64,000 nucleotides of DNA from Rhyacophila brunnea (taxonomy: Eukaryota > Arthropoda > Insecta > Trichoptera > Rhyacophilidae): contig JAGYXB010001050.1 of assembly GCA_022495005.1 (NCBI GenBank), positions 682,001 to 746,000 on the forward strand, written 5' to 3'. Shown here piece by piece: positions 34,346 to 45,759 of the stretch. A program made the translations under genes and the position numbers. The stretch's first letter is position 1, and the number at the start of each line of letters is the position of its first letter. The notes below the pieces were generated by a model. It worked only from the letters and a program-made list of their open reading frames with translations, ran no database searches and was not told the DNA's origin.

Positions 34346-34821
34346 CGTTTTATTATATATTTTAATAGAGCTTTGGAATGAGTAGGTACCTACCCATAGT
34401 AATTCTTAATGGTTTAAGTTAATATTGTACCATTCATAAATTTAGTTATAGATAATCAGTAATCACAATGTATGTGAGTTTTTAAATTAAATGGGCATCC
34501 CCTTGACAATTTTATGGATTCGCTAGTGTTGTGACATTTTGTTGTTGTGATACACATTCGTACTCGGAATATTAACTTCAAAATGTCAAATGGATAATAA
34601 AATTCACATAAAACCGATTATAGACAGACATCCTATTTGTCAATATACGTATTTGAAATATAATGGAAAATCATACTTGTTTTATGAATAAAATATAATA
34701 TAAATTATAAATAGGCATGTTTGTTTTTTAATATTTCGATAGGAAGCAGCTGTATTTGTGGATATGTAAATTTATTAAAATCTAACAGAATATATAGTTG
34801 TTTTATTTGTAAATAATATCG
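34346..34821. other. No gene or element recognised
   Basis: AT-rich spacer between a Harbinger-type MITE and a hAT-like end. Confidence 0.55.
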
Positions 34822-34929
34822 TAGATTGGCAGTGACGTCTCGTAGGGTAGGCACAGGTGCGGATCTCTGGCACTGGGGTGTACACGGGAGTAGGGGCCCG
34901 TAATTTAAAAATATCAAAAAACGTTAATA

Positions 34930-35954
34930 AAAATAATTACAAGTACAACGTTTTTAAATTTTCTGTTGAATCATATAAACTTGACTTGCTAGCTTAAACG
35001 ATCAAAAAAAAATTGTACTTGATAGAAATAATACTGAAATGTCATTTTGATTTCCATAGTAACGCACGTAGGTATATATTAATAATTTAGTTGCTAGGAC
35101 CATCCGCTTAGCAACCAATAATGGTGTCGAAATAACTTTTCATACAAAACAGAAGTAACTGAAAATGAATTCAATTCTACTTAAAGATGGCTAAAAGTAT
35201 TAAAAATGCATTGGCATCGTGTTCTGATATATTCTAAATGTTTCAAATGTCTAGCTAGTCGGAAAGTTAGTTAAAAATTGATTGCAAGATTTGTACCGGA
35301 CAAAGAACCACCGGACAAATAAGAATACGAGCTAAGAAAAACGTTGTAAAATAGTTAAATCCTTAGTAATTAGTATGTTTGAAACATTTGAAAATGTTTT
35401 TTTATACTATGTAGGTAACTGTTTATTACACAGAATACATAGTAAGTAAGTAAATTTCTATATTTAAAAAATGATCATTAATTTGTTATGAAAAGGCTTC
35501 TTTTTCGTATCTTCCTAGTCAAATAATGAAAGAATTTGTTTGAATCGTCTCAATTATATATTTTTTTAAAAGTGCAAAAAACGTTATTTGTGACACATTT
35601 CATAGTTGTGATATCGTCGCTATAGGATTTGTTTCCCGAATATCCATTTTTGTCGAAATCGACATTTTAATGCAGTTCAATTTCTTTTATCGAACTCTAC
35701 CGAAATCATTTATAAAAACAATATATTTTTATCTAGGAACAGAGATATTTAAAAAAAAACCGAATACGCCATGTTAAATTACAAATACTCCGTGGTATTC
35801 TCCCGAATGTCCAACTATTCGTACCTGAATATCCAAGTTAATTTCGGTCGAAATATATCTCTGACTGAGTGTTTATTTCCCGAATAGTTTCACGCCGTGC
35901 ATCTCGCTCCCACTCCGGCTAATTGAGTTAAATCCACTCTTGGGTCGGCAGATC
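34930..35954. other. No gene recognised
   Basis: AT-rich interior of the candidate composite element; no transposase motifs found. Confidence 0.5.
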
Positions 35955-36330
35955 ATACGGCAACACGTTATGGAAGACATGAGATTACAGCGTTGGCAAC
36001 GCGTATCATCAGTGGCACTCTAGCCTCTACTCCGCATCAATGGCTGCCTGTGTTGTCAAGGATACTTCCACCAAAGATAAGGCGAAACATGAGCAACTTG
36101 AGGTAGTATAAGAAAGTTTTAAACAGCCTTATACTCCTCCTCCACACCGGCATAACGTCTTCACCAACGAAAGAATGTAAGAGAAAAGCAGATTTAGATT
36201 AACAGCGAGCAGGAGGATGCCTGGCGGTGTGACTGGCTAGGTCGGCTAGGATCAGTCGTGAGGAATTCCCATCTAATTGTGGACAAGCTCCATGGCTTTA
36301 GACTTCCACAAAATACAGGGTGTTAGCCGG
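35955..36330 (+). mobile_element. LINE ORF2 C-terminal fragment (STPHQWLPVLS motif)
   Basis: The frame from about 35960 reads ITALATRIISGTLASTPHQW, LPVLSRILPPKIRRNMSNLR, then a stop. In another frame, WRCDWLGRLGSVVRNSHLIV and DKLHGFRLPQNTG follow. STP..WLPVLS.I.PP.LRR...LR and NSHL..D....GFDLP are typical of the ends of jockey-type LINE proteins. The fragment is disrupted. Confidence 0.7.
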
Positions 36331-36599
36331 AAAGGTTTACTAATTGGTTTGGTCACCATTATGGTAAAAATGAATTTTGACAGTTTATATTTGCAAATCG
36401 TGAAGTATAGACGTGGCCAATTTATTATGAAAAATATTCGATAAATCAATATGTTTTAATCGTAAAAACATTTTATCAAAATCAATCATCAATTATTATT
36501 GTGACTACTAGTAAAATTTGGGTAGAAATAATGCGCCATCAAAACCCAATATTTATCGTTTAGTGAATGATTATTTAAGAAAGAGGCTCTGTGGCAGAT

Positions 36600-37170
36600 A
36601 ATTAAAGGCCTGTGCCAAAACGTACGACAAGATCAGCTGCATTGCTGCTGTCTTAGAAAGTGTTCAAAACAATACATCAACCTCAATTGGACACCGTGCT
36701 CAAGAAATTGGATTTAGGACAAATTTGTGAGAAATTATGCATAAAGATTTGCATTTGTATCCATTTAATATTCATTTGACACAAGAGCTTCTTCCTCAAG
36801 ATCATTTGCGATACCGTACATCACATAGAGCAAATCTTACAATGGAATTACTGAGAGATCTGTTTCAACAACAAAAAATTATCTCAAGAAAATAAATGGT
36901 GATATCGATTGGCATCCACGGTCGCCGGATTTAACAGCCCCGGACTTCTTCTTGTGGGGATATTTAAAGAACAAGGTTTATGCCAACAAAACAGAAATAC
37001 TTCAGCAACTTAAACAAAACATTTGTGACTAAATTAATGAAATACCGGTTGAAATGTGTGAAAATGTGATGAAAAATGTTGTAAAAAGAGCTCGCATTTG
37101 TGAGATTAACAGAGGCAGACATTTTAGCTGGCATTGTCTTCCTTACGTAATTCCTAACATTTAAATAAAC
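36600..37170 (+). mobile_element. IS630/Tc1-mariner-like transposase remnant (insect DUF4817-type family)
   Basis: Readable segments: NNTSTSIGHRAQEIGFRTNL, EIMHKDLHLYPFNIHLTQEL, LPQDHLRYRT. After an internal deletion come WHPRSPDLTAPDFFLWGYLK, NKVYANKTEILQQLKQNI and EMCENVMKNVVKRARICEIN. These match a common insect transposase family with an N-terminal DUF4817-like domain and a DDE core. The block containing the first two catalytic Asp is deleted and several stops are present. The terminal repeats were not located. Confidence 0.75.
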
Positions 37171-37194
37171 ATTTTTTTTTCTCTTTTTTTTCGA

Positions 37195-37425
37195 CCATGT
37201 CCGATCCTAATAGGATCATATGGGCCTCCACAGAGTAGAGGTTTGTATTAACAGATTATTTGTTTTTTACGAGAAATGGATGTCAGTGACTTGCTCAACC
37301 TATTAGGTCCATCCTGACTCACACACAAATTGAAAAACAATATGTGTACTTGCCAGCCCCAGGATTCGAACCCACGGCGTGATAGTCCAACGCTTAAGCC
37401 GCGCGGCCACCATGGGTGTCATTTA
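37195..37425 (-). mobile_element. tRNA-derived SINE, family 1, copy 2
   Basis: Same head and body as the copy at 2043-2296 (gtggccgcgcggcttaagcg, acctctactctgtggagg, atgatcctattaggatcg), with a deletion of about 10 bp just before the B-box (gtgggttcgaatcctgg). Confidence 0.82.
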
Positions 37426-37539
37426 TCAGCATTAAACCATTTTGTTTTAATTTTCCATAAAGTTATACAACATTAAAATAGTAAACCTTCCCGGCGAACA
37501 CCTGTATAGCGTATATCTTAAACGAATCCGGTATGTATT

Positions 37540-37853
37540 CCTGTGGGTCTATTCTATACTTATCGACCGCTAAAGTGATAAAGTGATAAATATTATCAAA
37601 CTTAGGGTAGGTTTGTATCAAAATATTAGCACTTATTGCAACAATTACACGAAGCTGGTTTTTATTGTTGCAATAAGTGCTATATTTTAACAGCACCTAT
37701 CTTGCTGCTGTTAAAATATCGCACTTATTGCAACAATAAAAACCAGCTTCGTGTAATTGTTACAATAAGTGCTAATATTTTGATACAAACCTACCCTAAG
37801 TTTGATACTATTTATTACTTTAGTGTTCGATAAGTATAGAATAGACCCACAGG
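37540..37853. repeat. 314 bp palindromic MITE
   Basis: Arms of about 155 bp: cctgtgggtctattctatac at the left end is complemented by gtatagaatagacccacagg at the right end. Inner arms include aacaattacacgaagctggt, and the turn is taacagca...tgctgtta near 37692-37707. The two small open frames here (one per strand) are mirror readings of the arms. It shares its ends with the foldback copies at 13126 and 29100. Confidence 0.9.
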
Positions 37854-37859
37854 TGTGCT

Positions 37860-38035
37860 AATATAATGCAGAAGTGGTGCTTGAAGGAGCCACCACTTTG
37901 AGAGCGTGGTGAGATTTAGACCACGGAGCACATCATGTAACCATGCAACATGTATGCCTTCCCTGAAGGCACACACCAAGCCAAGCCAAAAAGAATTATG
38001 TGGATTGCTGCCTTGCCGGTTCCACTGTGATTGTG
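37860..38035. other. Unassigned GC-richer patch
   Basis: Contains ggtgcttgaaggagccacca and gcgtggtgagatttagacca, two short hairpin-like stretches that stand out from the AT background. No family recognised. Confidence 0.3.
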
Positions 38036-38270
38036 ACTTGTTTATTTATTTATTTAAAAAAGACACTTTGAGTATATAACAAATTATTAATTCAGAACGT
38101 TCACAACATGACATTTAGAATAAAAATTACAAGTTATCAGTTAGAGAAAAAACAAGGTAGAGATTAGTTAGAATTAGATTAGTGATTTTTTTTCTAATGT
38201 CTTTTTTGTTGGTGGGTATATAATATTTTGCTTTTTTTTACTATCGTCATATTATGATTATATTATGTAT
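38036..38270 (-). mobile_element. LINE 3' UTR and tail, minus strand
   Basis: On the minus strand: taaatgtcatgttgtgaac, ctgaattaataatttgtta, then aaataaataaataaac. It matches the 3' end seen at 56907 and 15815. Only UTR is visible. Confidence 0.5.
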
Positions 38271-38817
38271 AGCGTTAGAGTAGGTTCCGTCGTGGCGGAT
38301 TTTTCACCAGGGGTGCAAACTGGATCTGAACGTTTGTGGGTATGATTTATATTTTCATTACATCTTTGTATTCAATACATCGAAGAAGAAAAGTGATAAA
38401 ATTTAGTTGTTGTTAGTAATGAATATTACTACAATTTAAGGCGAACATAATAAGTTTGGTAAGTGCGACCTTTTTTGAATTTTTGCAAGGGCGACACTTT
38501 ACCTACGTACGTCACTGTAGATTAGGTATATAAAAAAAACTAATAATATGATTCAGTAATATACTAAACAACTTCTTACGAGTTCAAGATGAATGAGGAT
38601 AATAATTAAAACTATCATTGAGCGATGAAGGAAAAGTTATTCGTTGAATGAGGGTCATGCGAAGAAAATAAAGAATGGGAAGAGGTTAATGTACAACTAA
38701 ATAATATACTTATTATATTATTCGCCGAAAGCGCCAATTCGTACAAATGTCTTTTTTATGCATCGCTGTAATATGTGACAGGCTGTGGAACAAGGACATT
38801 GACGGTGCTACTCTTAA

Positions 38818-39192
38818 GGTGACGCATCAGTGAAACGCCAAATAATTTTCAACTGTACGCGCGACGAAATTTTGTACTCGCTTCGCATTCATTGAGAGAA
38901 CGTCGAGTCAGACATACGTCACTTTGCTGCGTGATGGCGACGGGCCAATTAATTCTAAAATCGTGTAAAGATGACTAAAAACGTTACCCATTTACTTTAA
39001 AAAGAAAACATGTCAATGAATATATTATTATTGTTACTAATATAATAATAAACAGAACATAAAATGGACGTATGTTGGATTTATATGAGAAATAATATTT
39101 CGTTTGACAGGCGTCTTTTGCACCCGCGACCCGCAATCCGCACATCGCCTAGCAACGATCTTTTTAGACCGTGCCTCAACTAATGCATGGCC
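38818..39192 (+). mobile_element. piggyBac-type MITE (TTAA duplication)
   Basis: 375 bp with inner ends ggtgacgcat and ggccatgcat (complement of the right end), flanked by TTAA at 38814-38817 and 39193-39196. The long shared segment with 4505-4862 includes cgtgtaaagatgactaaaaa and ttaatatattattattrtta-like sequence. TTAA target choice is characteristic of piggyBac elements; no transposase is present. Confidence 0.65.
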
Positions 39193-39372
39193 TTAAGCAG
39201 TATCCGGAGTATATTATATCCCACTCACGTGAATAGCAATCGTGATCTGATCCATCACCAAGAACAAACTGATGTCTGCTCACAAACTCAGGTAGCTGTA
39301 ACACGGTTGAATCAGTTTTGTCACTTTTGAAAATATAGGTACTTATAGCACAAAATCTAAAAATAACGGCCC

Positions 39373-40671
39373 ACATGCTCGTCGTAGGTCAAAATTGAGT
39401 TTTTATTGTATTTTCAAACCATGATCCTGGACACTCCTTAAACGTTGTAGATAATCTAATTGAATAATTTTGAAGCCTTATTATCCTTTATAGTTATTTT
39501 AAACATTTGATGACTGCATAAAGTATTTTTGTTACATAAAATAATATTCTTTTAAGCCTCTCGCTCTAATGTTTTAGAATATAGTCATATTTCGGTACAT
39601 AACTGTGCAGTGGTGTTAAGATTTTTTACTTTTATTAATATTTAAACGCATTTATAAAACCATTAGTATAATTTATGACGAAATAATTTTTGTAAAATAT
39701 TCACGATAAAAAATTATATTGATAATCTCTGTGATCCCAAATTTGACAAGAATTAGGCATTTTATTATTCAAAAAATCGGCAAGATTAACACGTTTGCAG
39801 ATGATTCTAAAGATACTTATTATAAGCTATGGCTTTGACCATTCAAGTGTGATAAACATCTTATGAATAATGATTGTTTTATAATAATTATTGACCTAAG
39901 AATAAGGTAAAGTTTTTTTGAAATACGCCATTTCTTTTGTCATTCCCCAGTGGTTAAGCTACAACATACGGCCGTAGCCATAAATTGACAAACTATAATT
40001 GAAGTAGGGAGTAAAATGATATTGACGCGCGTGTTTGAACATTTTTTAGTTTGTCAATTTATGGCTACGGCCGTATGTTGTAGCTTAACTACTGGGGAAT
40101 GACAAAAGAAATGGCGTATTTCAAAAAAACACTACCTTATTCTTAGGTCAATAATTATTATAAAGCAATCATTATTCGTAGGATGTTTATCACACTTGAA
40201 TGGTCAAAGACATAGCTTATAATGAGTATCGTTAGAATTATCTTCAAATGTGTTAATCTTGCCGATTTTTTGAATAATAAAATGCCTAATTCTTGTCAAA
40301 TTTGGGATCACAGAGATTATCAATATAATTTTTTATCGTGAATATTTACAAAAATTATCTCGTCATAAATTATACTAATGGTTTTATAAATGCGTTTAAA
40401 AATTAATAAATGTAAAAAATCTTAACACCACTGCACAGTTATGTACCGAAATATGACTATATTCTAAAACATTAGAGCGAGAGGTTTAAAAGAATACTAT
40501 TTTATGTAACAAAAATACTTTATGCAGTCATCAAATGTTTAAAATAAATATGAGGGATAATAAGGCTTCAAAATTATATAATATATAGATTATCTACAAC
40601 GTTTAAGGAGTGTCCAGGATCATGGTTTGAAAATACAATAAAAACTCAATTTTGACCTACGACGAGCATGT
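39373..40671. repeat. 1.3 kb near-perfect palindrome (large foldback element)
   Basis: A left arm of about 630 bp (39373-40003) and a right arm of about 625 bp (40048-40671) are reverse complements with few differences, separated by a loop of about 45 bp. Outer arm sequence acatgctcgtcgtaggtc / gacctacgacgagcatgt; inner arm caacatacggccgtagcc / ggctacggccgtatgttg. The extreme right end continues ccccccttaa, which the left end lacks. There is no ORF. A solo arm of the same family lies at 27486-28171. Foldback-type element or recent inverted duplication. Confidence 0.9.
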
Positions 40672-41354
40672 CCCCCCTTAATACAAAACAATTTCCCCTC
40701 TTTCAAGTAAAATACATAATAAATATTTTTTTTATAAGCATGTTATTCGCTTTTCAAAAAAATTAATTCATTTTTTTTTACTTAACACTACTGTTTGAAT
40801 TTATGTACTATTGGTATTTGTTCACTTTATAGTACCTATCACTAGTGAGAGTAAAAAAATTGAAAATCGTTGTGTTTCGAGGGTTAATAATAATATTATA
40901 TAATAAAATAATTCAGATGTTTTCTTAAAGCTCATGATGCCCTGTATTTCCTACTACTTATGTTCGCTTTGCATTTACTAATTAAATGTTGTCTAATATT
41001 AAAATTATAGTATTTTAGACTAGTACTATACTTTTTAATTTCATATATAGTACGCAGACCAAAATTATAATAAAATTACTCCAATTTTATTATAGTACGG
41101 TTCGCTACTAACACTGGTGTAGGTACCTCGAAGAATCAACGGAAATCGGTTTTCAAAACTTTGTCAGATGCAGATTGTATACCTTACAGCTGTATACGGG
41201 ACCACATCACGTATAGATTCACCAGTATAAGTTGTCTGCTGAGTGAGGGCACCACATGTTAACATTTGACACATCACTCAAAATTTTGATTCTGTGATGA
41301 GATTAGTTCTAATTTCGAACACATGACGATTTATTATGGTACATCTATATTCTA
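40672..41354. other. No gene or element recognised
   Basis: AT-rich spacer between the palindrome and a hAT MITE. Confidence 0.55.
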
Positions 41355-41362
41355 TACGTAGG

Positions 41363-41964
41363 CAGGGGCGGCTCTACCTTAAGGGTTCATAGAGACCATC
41401 CCCACATCGTTATCATGTGGAGAATGCGTAAAAAACGTCAGATATTTTTATCATTGTCATATATTGTCAATATACCTACTTAATTAAATGATTTTTTAAA
41501 TTTATTTCATCTATCTAAACCCGTCGCAATTTTAGAGAGATATTTATTATTTATTATTATACAAAGAAATAAAGCAATAATTGTAAATTATGTAATAACA
41601 TAATAATGATTACGCGGTATTGAAATAACTGTGCTGATCGGGGTCACTCAGTCCCATCCCGTTGCTGCGGTACGATGGCTTTCTACAAAGTATGTGAATG
41701 CGTTAGCGTTGTTATACGCGTACTAGGGACTGAATAGAATGACCCCATAGGTGAGTAAAAACGCTTGTTGAATGTTGTTGTTCAAAACTGATGATGGTAA
41801 ATCTATTTCCTCGTTAATAAAATCATATTATTATAAATAGCTTCGTACATAACGTATCTATACCTAATAATATGAGAATGTAGGTAGGTACATACTTGTA
41901 CCTATATTTGATAAGTAATTATTGACTAAACCCCACCACCTAGAAAGTCGTCGAGCCGCCACTG
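41363..41964. mobile_element. 602 bp hAT MITE with exact 8 bp duplication
   Basis: The left end caggggcggctc and complement of the right end cagtggcggctc are inverted repeats; tacgtagg flanks it at 41355-41362 and 41965-41972. The interior is AT-rich and has no transposase coding capacity. Confidence 0.88.
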
Positions 41965-41972
41965 TACGTAGG

Positions 41973-42429
41973 TAATACTAAAGCTAAAAGTACATGATAA
42001 AATTATATTAAAACATTTACATACAATATACATTGTGGTATTACGAAATCAATAAATTTTATTGAAACGTGATAAATCTATTCCAATGTATTAATGACGT
42101 CTTTTACCCAAATTTGATATCAAGACCAGCCTGATTTATCGACCCAAAAATCTTAAAATTGATTGTTATAAGTCTTTTATACGTCTGTCCATATATTTTG
42201 ATTGATCTTTCGTTAAAACAAAACACTATATTGTTTTTAATTATTGGGTTTTTTTGAAAAATTGACCATTTCCATAAATGATAAAAAAAATCCTGAATAA
42301 TAGGTAAGTTTAACAAAAGGAGCTCGAATAAAACTAACGTTTTGTGCAATGGCATTTGTGCCGATCCAGATTTCCCCCGAATGATTGATTAGCGACGGTA
42401 AAACATCGAGAGAATCGACTGCCCTAAAT
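41973..42429. other. No gene or element recognised
   Basis: The 83-codon minus-strand frame at 42104 lacks family motifs. Confidence 0.5.
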
Positions 42430-42642
42430 ACCTGATCAGCTCATATACGAATGGGAATGGTTTGAGCAACATTTTAACTTGAAGCGAACTGTCTGGAACT
42501 CACGACTGTACTCGGATATAACCAAATGCCGTTTATACGACGCTTGCATTCTGACGGTGCTGATTTACGGTAGCCAGTCATGGCACTTTACTTAGGCTCA
42601 GATCAATAGCATACTACGCCTCGAGAACAGATGCCTTCCGTG
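42430..42642 (+). mobile_element. Non-LTR reverse-transcriptase C-terminal fragment
   Basis: The frame reads SRLYSDITKCRLYDACILTV, LIYGSQSWHFT-stop-AQINS, ILRLENRCLP. This is the thumb region (YDA.IL.VLIYGSE.W) of RTE-type enzymes. It ends where the relative at 30293 begins (ENRCL). About 70 codons with one stop. Confidence 0.7.
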
Positions 42643-43681
42643 TAAATAAGCAATTTGTCATTAGGCATTGGTATTTACTCTTATCTCTAGAATAGAACGA
42701 ACAAAACTATTAAAAATAAATATTTCAATTACCTATTATTACAATAATTTGTTAAACGTTTAACAAGTTCGTCAGTTATTGAACTGGTTTTAACGTAGTA
42801 TTTGCTGTGTAGAAAAAATATCAATATTTATAATAAGTGATGTTTTGACTTTGACGTAAAATCGATGATTGCGTTTTTTTCGTCATTCGATAACAATTAA
42901 AAAATATAATATTTTGATAGGTACCTATCATTCATTGATTTTGAATGCAATTATTAAACACGTGACTTGCTAGTTTTTAATCGTTGGCAAAAATCAAATG
43001 ACGATGTACGATATCATATTATATTGATAAACGATTTCGTGCAAATACATATATTAAAATATTACATAACTAAATAATTATATTCCGCGATATCAGTTAG
43101 GTACCTATACACACTTTTTTTTAGTCTGGTTTGCTTACAATTTATTGAAAAACACACGAGACACTACATATTTATGTAAGAATCATGGTAATAAAATTGG
43201 TTTCATGAGTAAATATCTGTGTAAAAATACATTACAATGAAATAAACAGGAATAGTAATTAATTTATAATAATCTAATGAAATAATAATGTATTTCCTTA
43301 TATATTATATTATAGTATTGTAAGTTTTTAACGACGTCTGTGTATAATAAATAAAACATATTAATATAATTATTATTATAATACTTTTATTATCGATAAA
43401 GTAATAAAGGAAAGTATTCTCAATGATTTGCTCTGAGCTTTTTGCAAAAATTGTCAGATGGCAGAAAAGAGTGTTTGATTTATTATTTATAGTAATTAAT
43501 TATTTTTCTTGCTCGTTTTCAAAGCTAGGTATAAAATATAAAGTTATAGACTGGCTATTATAATAAAATATCTGATTTTTATTAAGTAAAAAGTTAAAAA
43601 AAAAAATGAAAGACTAAGCTAGCAAGCGAGGACTTGATTGTTGATTACTCCCAACAAGCTACCGATAAAATACATAAAGAA
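42643..43681. other. No gene or element recognised
   Basis: AT-rich DNA upstream of the 5S cluster. Confidence 0.55.
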
Positions 43682-43707
43682 AATATGCATGAAAATTCAC
43701 AGCATTC

Positions 43708-43826
43708 GCCAACGACCATACCATGTTGAAAGCACCGGTTCTCGTCCGATCACCGAAGTTAAGCAACATTGGGCGCGGATAGTACTTGGATGGGTGACCG
43801 CTTGGGAACACCGCGTGCCGTTGGCT
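43708..43826 (+). rRNA. 5S ribosomal RNA, copy 1
   Basis: A 119 nt gene with the terminal stem gccaacg/cgttggc, the A-box region gaagttaagcaac and C-box ggatgggtgaccgc of the internal RNA polymerase III promoter, and a TTTT stop right at the 3' end (43826-43829). Compared with the usual insect 5S as I remember it, it has small changes (for example cattgggcgcgga and accgcttggg), so a minor variant or early pseudogene is possible. It is the first unit of a 226 bp tandem repeat. Confidence 0.93.
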
Positions 43827-43933
43827 TTTCTTTTGCATTTTCCGTTGGGTGTCTATAATAATATTCATATCTATATATTTTTTTTAATTGGCGTAATCAT
43901 CAAAGAAAATATGCATGAAAATTCACAGCGTTC

Positions 43934-44052
43934 GCCAACGACCATACCATGTTGAAAGCACCGGTTCTCGTCCGATCACCGAAGTTAAGCAACATTGGGC
44001 GCGGATAGTACTTGGATGGGTGACCGCTTGGGAACACCGCGTGCCGTTGGCT
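43934..44052 (+). rRNA. 5S ribosomal RNA, copy 2
   Basis: By eye identical to the copy starting 226 bp upstream, with the same control boxes and TTTT terminator. The spacer is also nearly identical (tccgttgggtgtctataat, then an AT-rich stretch, then atgaaaattcacagcgttc), so whole units were duplicated. Confidence 0.93.
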
Positions 44053-44173
44053 TTTCTTTTGCATTTTCCGTTGGGTGTCTATAATATATATATCTATATA
44101 TTTTTTTTTAAATTAGAGTAATCATCAAATAAAATATGTATGGCAATTCATAGCGTTCGGCGACGACCATACT
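44053..44173 (+). repeat. Third 5S repeat unit, spacer plus truncated gene start
   Basis: The spacer repeats once more (atcatcaaataaaatatg, attcatagcgttcg). It runs into about 14 bases of a 5S start, cgacgaccatac, with the first Cs changed to G, then breaks off into unrelated AT-rich sequence. It marks the broken right edge of the small 5S array. Confidence 0.75.
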
Positions 44174-44940
44174 TTATTAAATTGTTGTATTAGTTGATAC
44201 AAAGGAAAAACTTTTTGATGGTACCTACTACAAACGTCTCTCGATTTGAGAGCAATAATTTGGATTGTGGCTTAATTCGTACATAGAAAACTTGCATTAT
44301 TTATCACGCAAGAATGTTTTCAGTTTTACTTATCATTGTTTACAAACTATCATTATGTCTGATTTTTGTGTTTGTTTATATAAATACTAAAAAAATGATG
44401 GTTCAGTTTTTAAGAGTACTTTTTGATCTTTGTACACTATAGTGAAACAATTTAACGTTGAACATGCGCAGATTTCGTCGAGAGTGCAGGAATTAGGCAG
44501 GGCTAATGTCGTTTTTGCCACGGTTGCAATCATGGACTGTACCAGCGCCATCTTTAGATTAAAAAGCCTAAGCATATATTTTTGCACATGCAACGAGTGG
44601 TTCATTGCTCAGCTGTCAACATCAGATCCCAGATTGCTTGACATATTCATTCGTCCTTTCTCGTGTCAAATTGAATTATAAAAAATTCTCAAATCAAATA
44701 ATATATTAATAAATTATAAATAATATACATTCCTGTTATTTATCAGCTGTCAAAGTCAGACTAGTCTGGTACCTACTGGTAATATCGATTTGTATTATTT
44801 ATCATGTAACTTATCTATTCAAATCAAACCATTCCCTGTGTGCCTGTGTGAACACGACAGACGCGCTCCTGTAGAAAAATGACAGGCAATGACAGGTCAT
44901 CCTTAGACAACATTGGGAGGGGCGGAAAAAGTAGGACCGA
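44174..44940. other. No confident gene
   Basis: Overlapping frames of 83 (+) and 72 (-) codons at 44387-44681 show no recognised motif. Confidence 0.45.
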
Positions 44941-45208
44941 GGCCTTATGTTAGAACTTGCGAGTCCCAGTCGCCCGGTCGACATGACGTCATATGGCATC
45001 ATTGTGACGTACTACCGGAGTGATAATAGCATTTGAGAAATTAACGCTGCTCAAACACTGGCGTTATCCATTGTCCCCATACACAAATAGGTGTTTCAGC
45101 ATGCTTGAGCCGTATGCGTTGGGCGGCTTACCTCGACCGTGTATTGGTTTACGTCACAATTACGTCATGTCGTCGGGTGACTTAATGTCACAAGTTAGAA
45201 CATAAGGC
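44941..45208. repeat. Short inverted-repeat element (ggccttatgttagaactt ends)
   Basis: Left ggccttatgttagaacttg and complement of the right end ggccttatgttctaacttg, with gtcgacatgacgtc / gacgacatgacgt inside both ends. It looks like a MITE of about 268 bp. I could not identify a target duplication. Confidence 0.55.
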
Positions 45209-45502
45209 CCCAGTCGTTGCGAATGTATCGGCTTTCTACTTGAGTCGGCAATGACTGTACTTAAGTTTTCTCCTGCTCAGTGCCCCTGTGATTATATCAA
45301 AATCTGTTAAAACTATCTAACCTCGTACTAATTCGGTATATTTATACTGGTGGGGAGCTATAACTCAATGAGCAGCTCTGGCAAAATATCTCAGAATACA
45401 ATATAATAACGAAGTTGTTTCAATAATGAATATTCAATGCTAAATAGGTATCTTGCGACCATTTTAATCGTTAGCATTAGCAATCTTCAATTACATTCTC
45501 AT

Positions 45503-45751
45503 CAGCGCTCGAAATGGAAAATTTTACGAACCGGAGCGCTGGATAATTTTACGAAAATATTAACACTCTTACGTATCTAATTCTATACATATATGTATTA
45601 AAAAAAACGATTGTGTTAGATTTTTTTATAATATTATGAAATATCTCTCTCAGACGGTCAAACTAATATTTACATGAGACGGAGCGATAATTTTGGGGAT
45701 TGTATGAACCGGAACGGCGCTCCGGTGCATTCCCGTCCATTTCGAGCCCTG
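45503..45751. mobile_element. hAT MITE family 'CAGCGCTCGAAATGGA', copy 2
   Basis: 249 bp. Same ends and internal blocks (gaccggagcgataattttgg type) as the copy at 26322; exact 8 bp duplication attctcat (45495-45502 and 45752-45759). Confidence 0.92.
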
Positions 45752-45759
45752 ATTCTCAT

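Larger units (their letters stand above)
34830..38517. mobile_element. Possible large hAT element enclosing many later insertions
   Basis: The left end cagtgacgtctcgtagggta and complement of the right end cagtgacgtacgtaggtaaa are similar. Flanks tagattgg (34822-34829) and tagattag (38518-38525) match at 7 of 8 positions. The 3.7 kb between them contains LINE, IS630-like, SINE and palindromic MITE remnants but no recognised hAT transposase, so chance pairing of two separate ends is possible. Confidence 0.4.

Noticed and set aside
37463..37833. Two small proteins sharing CNNKNQLRVIV
   Set aside because: They are mirror readings of the two arms of one palindrome.
43638..44121. Open frames of 68-105 codons over the 5S genes
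   Set aside because: They are translations of 5S rRNA and its repeated spacer.
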